Shown here: positions 62,042 to 64,000 of the stretch, one piece after another
How positions within the stretch are numbered: position 1 is the stretch's first letter
Layout: each line of letters starts with the position of its first letter
Assembly: GCF_000787575.1 (NCBI RefSeq)
Contig: NW_012236518.1
Span: forward strand, 744,001 to 808,000
DNA: 64,000 nucleotides
Origin: Acytostelium subglobosum LB1
Taxonomy: Eukaryota; Evosea; Eumycetozoa; Acytosteliales; Acytosteliaceae
Direction: 5' to 3'
Translations under genes and position numbers: made by a program
Notes under the pieces: generated by a model
Told to the model about the DNA's origin: nothing
The model's input: the letters and a program-made list of their open reading frames with translations, nothing else
Database searches by the model: none

Positions 62042-63994
62042 TTATTTGGTTCGATAGACACTTAGGATCTCCTGTACATGGAGAGGCGTGTCGACATCTT
62101 CGGCCAACTCATCACCTCTCTTCATCCAACTGTGCTCTCCTCCTTGACCATTGGATGCTTGCTTGCCCCACTCCATCCTGTTTCGGTTTAGTACAACATC
62201 GACCTCTTGCTTGATGGTTGTCCTGAGCTCGGCGAATTGTCTCAACATCAAGGACGTCAATGTTTGATTGTTTTGCTTCAGAGTGTCGATCAACAATCTG
62301 ATGCCCTTCTGTGTGATTCCATTGTGTGTCAGATCAATTGATCTTAGGGTCTTGTTGCCAACGATCAGTCTGGCCACCTCTTGGGCACCGCCATCCTCCA
62401 ACACATTGTTGAGTGCACCCAATACGAAGGTGGACTTGTTGAAGCCTAGGTTCAGACTGAGCAGTGTTGGATGGGACATGACCGCGTCGACGACAGCCTT
62501 GGCACCAATAGGTCCAATGCAGTTGGAGCCTAAGCCAACTCTGATGAGCGTGGTGTCGTGCTTGAGACCGAGTGCAATCTCACAGGCACCGTTGTCTCCA
62601 AACTGGTTGCTGGACATATAGAGCGACTCCAACTTGTTCTGGCCATTCTCAAAGTGCTTGCGAATGGTCACGGCACTGGCTGGCGTCAGTCCGTTGGCAT
62701 CAATGTAAAGATGTTTGAGCGTTGAGTTGTTGCTGGTCTTGAGCGAGTTGAACAGAGTTGTCACTCCCTCATCAAGTATACCACAGTTCAACAGATCAAG
62801 TGTCTGAAGGTATGTGTTGATCTCGAGCATTCGGGCCAATGGACGCACACCGCCAGGCAGGAGAGGATTACGCTTCAGCCACAGAGCCTTCACCTTGGTG
62901 TCCTTGTGCAGTGCCTCGGCGATCAGTGTGATACCCTCCTCATCAAAGTTGTTGCCGGCAATGTACCAAGTGTCGATCTTTGAATCTGGATTGTACTCAA
63001 TGTAGTCTGCGATGGCTTGGGCACCGCCGTTGCCCACGATATTGTTACCCAACAGCAGCCTCTTGATCGTGCTGTGCTGGCGCATGGCACCGAGCAAGGG
63101 CTTGATGCCCTCTGGACCGACCACCTGCTTGCACAGGTCGAGTCGGCCATCTGGCATGCATGTGCCCCTGGTGAAGGCCATCGGCGTGTTGTCCTTGAGC
63201 TGGGTATTGGCCATCATGAACTCGAGCAATGGGTCCAACTCCTCACGTGTGCACTGGACCACAGGCTCTGGCTCCGGGTTCAGCACGTAGCCAGAGGGCT
63301 TGCCGTCGAGGAACTTGCGACGCTCCTCATCGGTCAGCACGGTGGCGCCACCTGTCTTGAACATCTGCACGGCCTGGTCCACGTGCTTGGGTGAGCTGCC
63401 ACGAAGCAGGTTGGACAACTTTGACACGATCAAACGATACTTCTCGTAGCAGAATCCCTTGACAATGCCACGTTGGACCTCGGATGCATCCTCGCGTAAT
63501 GTTGACATTGGAGAGATATGTCTGGCGATTCCCTTGGCCAACAATGCCAATGTTCCATTCAAACGTGGAGCCTCAAGTGCACATGTCGTTGGCCACTTCT
63601 TTGAATGATTGGATGTTGTTGTTGTTGTTGTTGTTGTTGATGATTCTCCAAACATGAGAGTGTAGTCATTGGTGAGTTGGATGGCAAACTTGGAAATGAT
63701 ATGATAATGAAGATCCTCGAGGAGTGTCTCGTTGTCATCCATGAGTGACATCTCAATGTTTTGATCGACGAGCAGTGACAATGAGCAGAGGTCACGCCAT
63801 GAACCATACTTTGGGAACATGTCAATATTGCCAAGCATGGTCAATGGATGAGCAAGGTACAGTTGCAGCCAGAGTCTAAAGAACACTGAGGATTGATTTG
63901 TCTCGGTCTGTTTGAATTGCAGACGTGTTGACCAAGCGATCATAATAAGATCCTCCAATGCCTTGGCGTTAGTGCCAGGGCTGAGCTTGCTCAT
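62042..63994 (-). CDS. DUF2828-like N-terminus plus ribonuclease-inhibitor-type leucine-rich repeats
   Basis: Single frame, 650 aa from the ATG at 63994; the frame stays open to the window edge, so it may be longer. Residues 1-200 resemble the TROVE-like DUF2828 helical region: LWLQLYLAHPLTMLGNIDMFPKYGSWRDLCSL, a KWPTTCALEAPRLNGTLALLAKGIARHI block and YEKYRLIVSKLSNLL. A Thr run (63627-63645) interrupts it. From about 290 onward there are RNI-type LRRs of 28-30 residues (IKRLLLGNNIVGNGGAQAIADYI, VKALWLKRNPLLPGGVRPLA, LKHLYIDANGLTPASAVTI, LESLYMSSNQFGDNGACEIA, LRSIDLTHNGITQKGIRLL). Usual DUF2828 proteins end in a von Willebrand A-like domain; here LRRs take its place. A protein- or RNP-binding scaffold is inferred. 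Confidence 0.7.
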   Translation of the reverse strand: MSKLSPGTNAKALEDLIMIAWSTRLQFKQTETNQSSVFFRLWLQLYLAHPLTMLGNIDMFPKYGSWRDLCSLSLLVDQNIEMSLMDDNETLLEDLHYHIISKFAIQLTNDYTLMFGESSTTTTTTTTSNHSKKWPTTCALEAPRLNGTLALLAKGIARHISPMSTLREDASEVQRGIVKGFCYEKYRLIVSKLSNLLRGSSPKHVDQAVQMFKTGGATVLTDEERRKFLDGKPSGYVLNPEPEPVVQCTREELDPLLEFMMANTQLKDNTPMAFTRGTCMPDGRLDLCKQVVGPEGIKPLLGAMRQHSTIKRLLLGNNIVGNGGAQAIADYIEYNPDSKIDTWYIAGNNFDEEGITLIAEALHKDTKVKALWLKRNPLLPGGVRPLARMLEINTYLQTLDLLNCGILDEGVTTLFNSLKTSNNSTLKHLYIDANGLTPASAVTIRKHFENGQNKLESLYMSSNQFGDNGACEIALGLKHDTTLIRVGLGSNCIGPIGAKAVVDAVMSHPTLLSLNLGFNKSTFVLGALNNVLEDGGAQEVARLIVGNKTLRSIDLTHNGITQKGIRLLIDTLKQNNQTLTSLMLRQFAELRTTIKQEVDVVLNRNRMEWGKQASNGQGGEHSWMKRGDELAEDVDTPLHVQEILSVYRTK

Positions 63995-64000
63995 TAGTGT

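Overview
This window is nuclear DNA of a social amoeba (Dictyostelia). The evidence is a set of intron-poor genes with introns of about 60-110 bp, long CAA/CAG (Gln) and AAC (Asn) runs inside proteins, TCAA/TGAT tetranucleotide repeats in introns and spacers, tRNA genes with non-LTR retroelement debris downstream, and families typical of dictyostelids (IPT/TIG adhesion protein, CRT-like transporter, PH/RhoGEF proteins). Coding DNA is not extremely AT-rich, unlike D. discoideum, so a species of moderate GC (for example an Acytostelium-like group) fits better; this species guess is weak. Three ambiguous bases (48731, 58466, 59854) show a draft assembly.

Layout, left to right: a ZFC3H1/Red1-type nuclear RNA-surveillance protein (9-5684, +); COG1 of the Golgi tether (6214-10075, +); a 1.5 kb spacer with RNA-like hairpins; an atypical E2F with two DNA-binding domains (11589-13283, +); the Golgi pH regulator/GPR89 channel (13631-15364, -); tRNA-Gly, a LINE fragment and tRNA-Ile (15526-16013); a GH16 glucanase-like protein with FN3 and duplicated N-terminal modules (17009-18679, +); a Cdc25 phosphatase (19025-21501, -) with over 4 kb of gene-free DNA upstream; a second LINE fragment and tRNA-Arg (25791-26212); divergent SRP68 (-) and PEX3 (+); an unidentified type I membrane protein (-); a PH/coiled-coil protein (-); MRE11 (-); aspartyl aminopeptidase (-) divergent from a UBR1-type N-recognin with an N-terminal SAP-like segment (39176-44921, +); a methyltransferase (+); an unidentified coiled-coil protein (+); a CRT-like transporter (+); an IPT/TIG surface protein (+); a divergent eEF1A paralogue that has lost switch I and the G3 motif (56605-57849, +); tRNA-Ile and tRNA-Leu with retroelement debris; an IQ-RhoGEF (-); and a DUF2828-like/leucine-rich-repeat protein (-) that may run off the right edge.

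The genes are mostly independent housekeeping genes: RNA surveillance, secretory trafficking (COG1, SRP68, GPHR), peroxisome biogenesis, DNA repair and protein turnover. Two cell-cycle regulators (E2F7/8-type and Cdc25) sit about 6 kb apart, both behind unusually long non-coding leaders. No operon-like, CRISPR or phage system is visible. The best candidates for something undescribed are the eEF1A-like pseudo-GTPase, the DUF2828-LRR protein, the hairpin elements near 10.8 kb and 16.2 kb, and the shared retroelement 3' ends beside the two identical tRNA-Ile genes.
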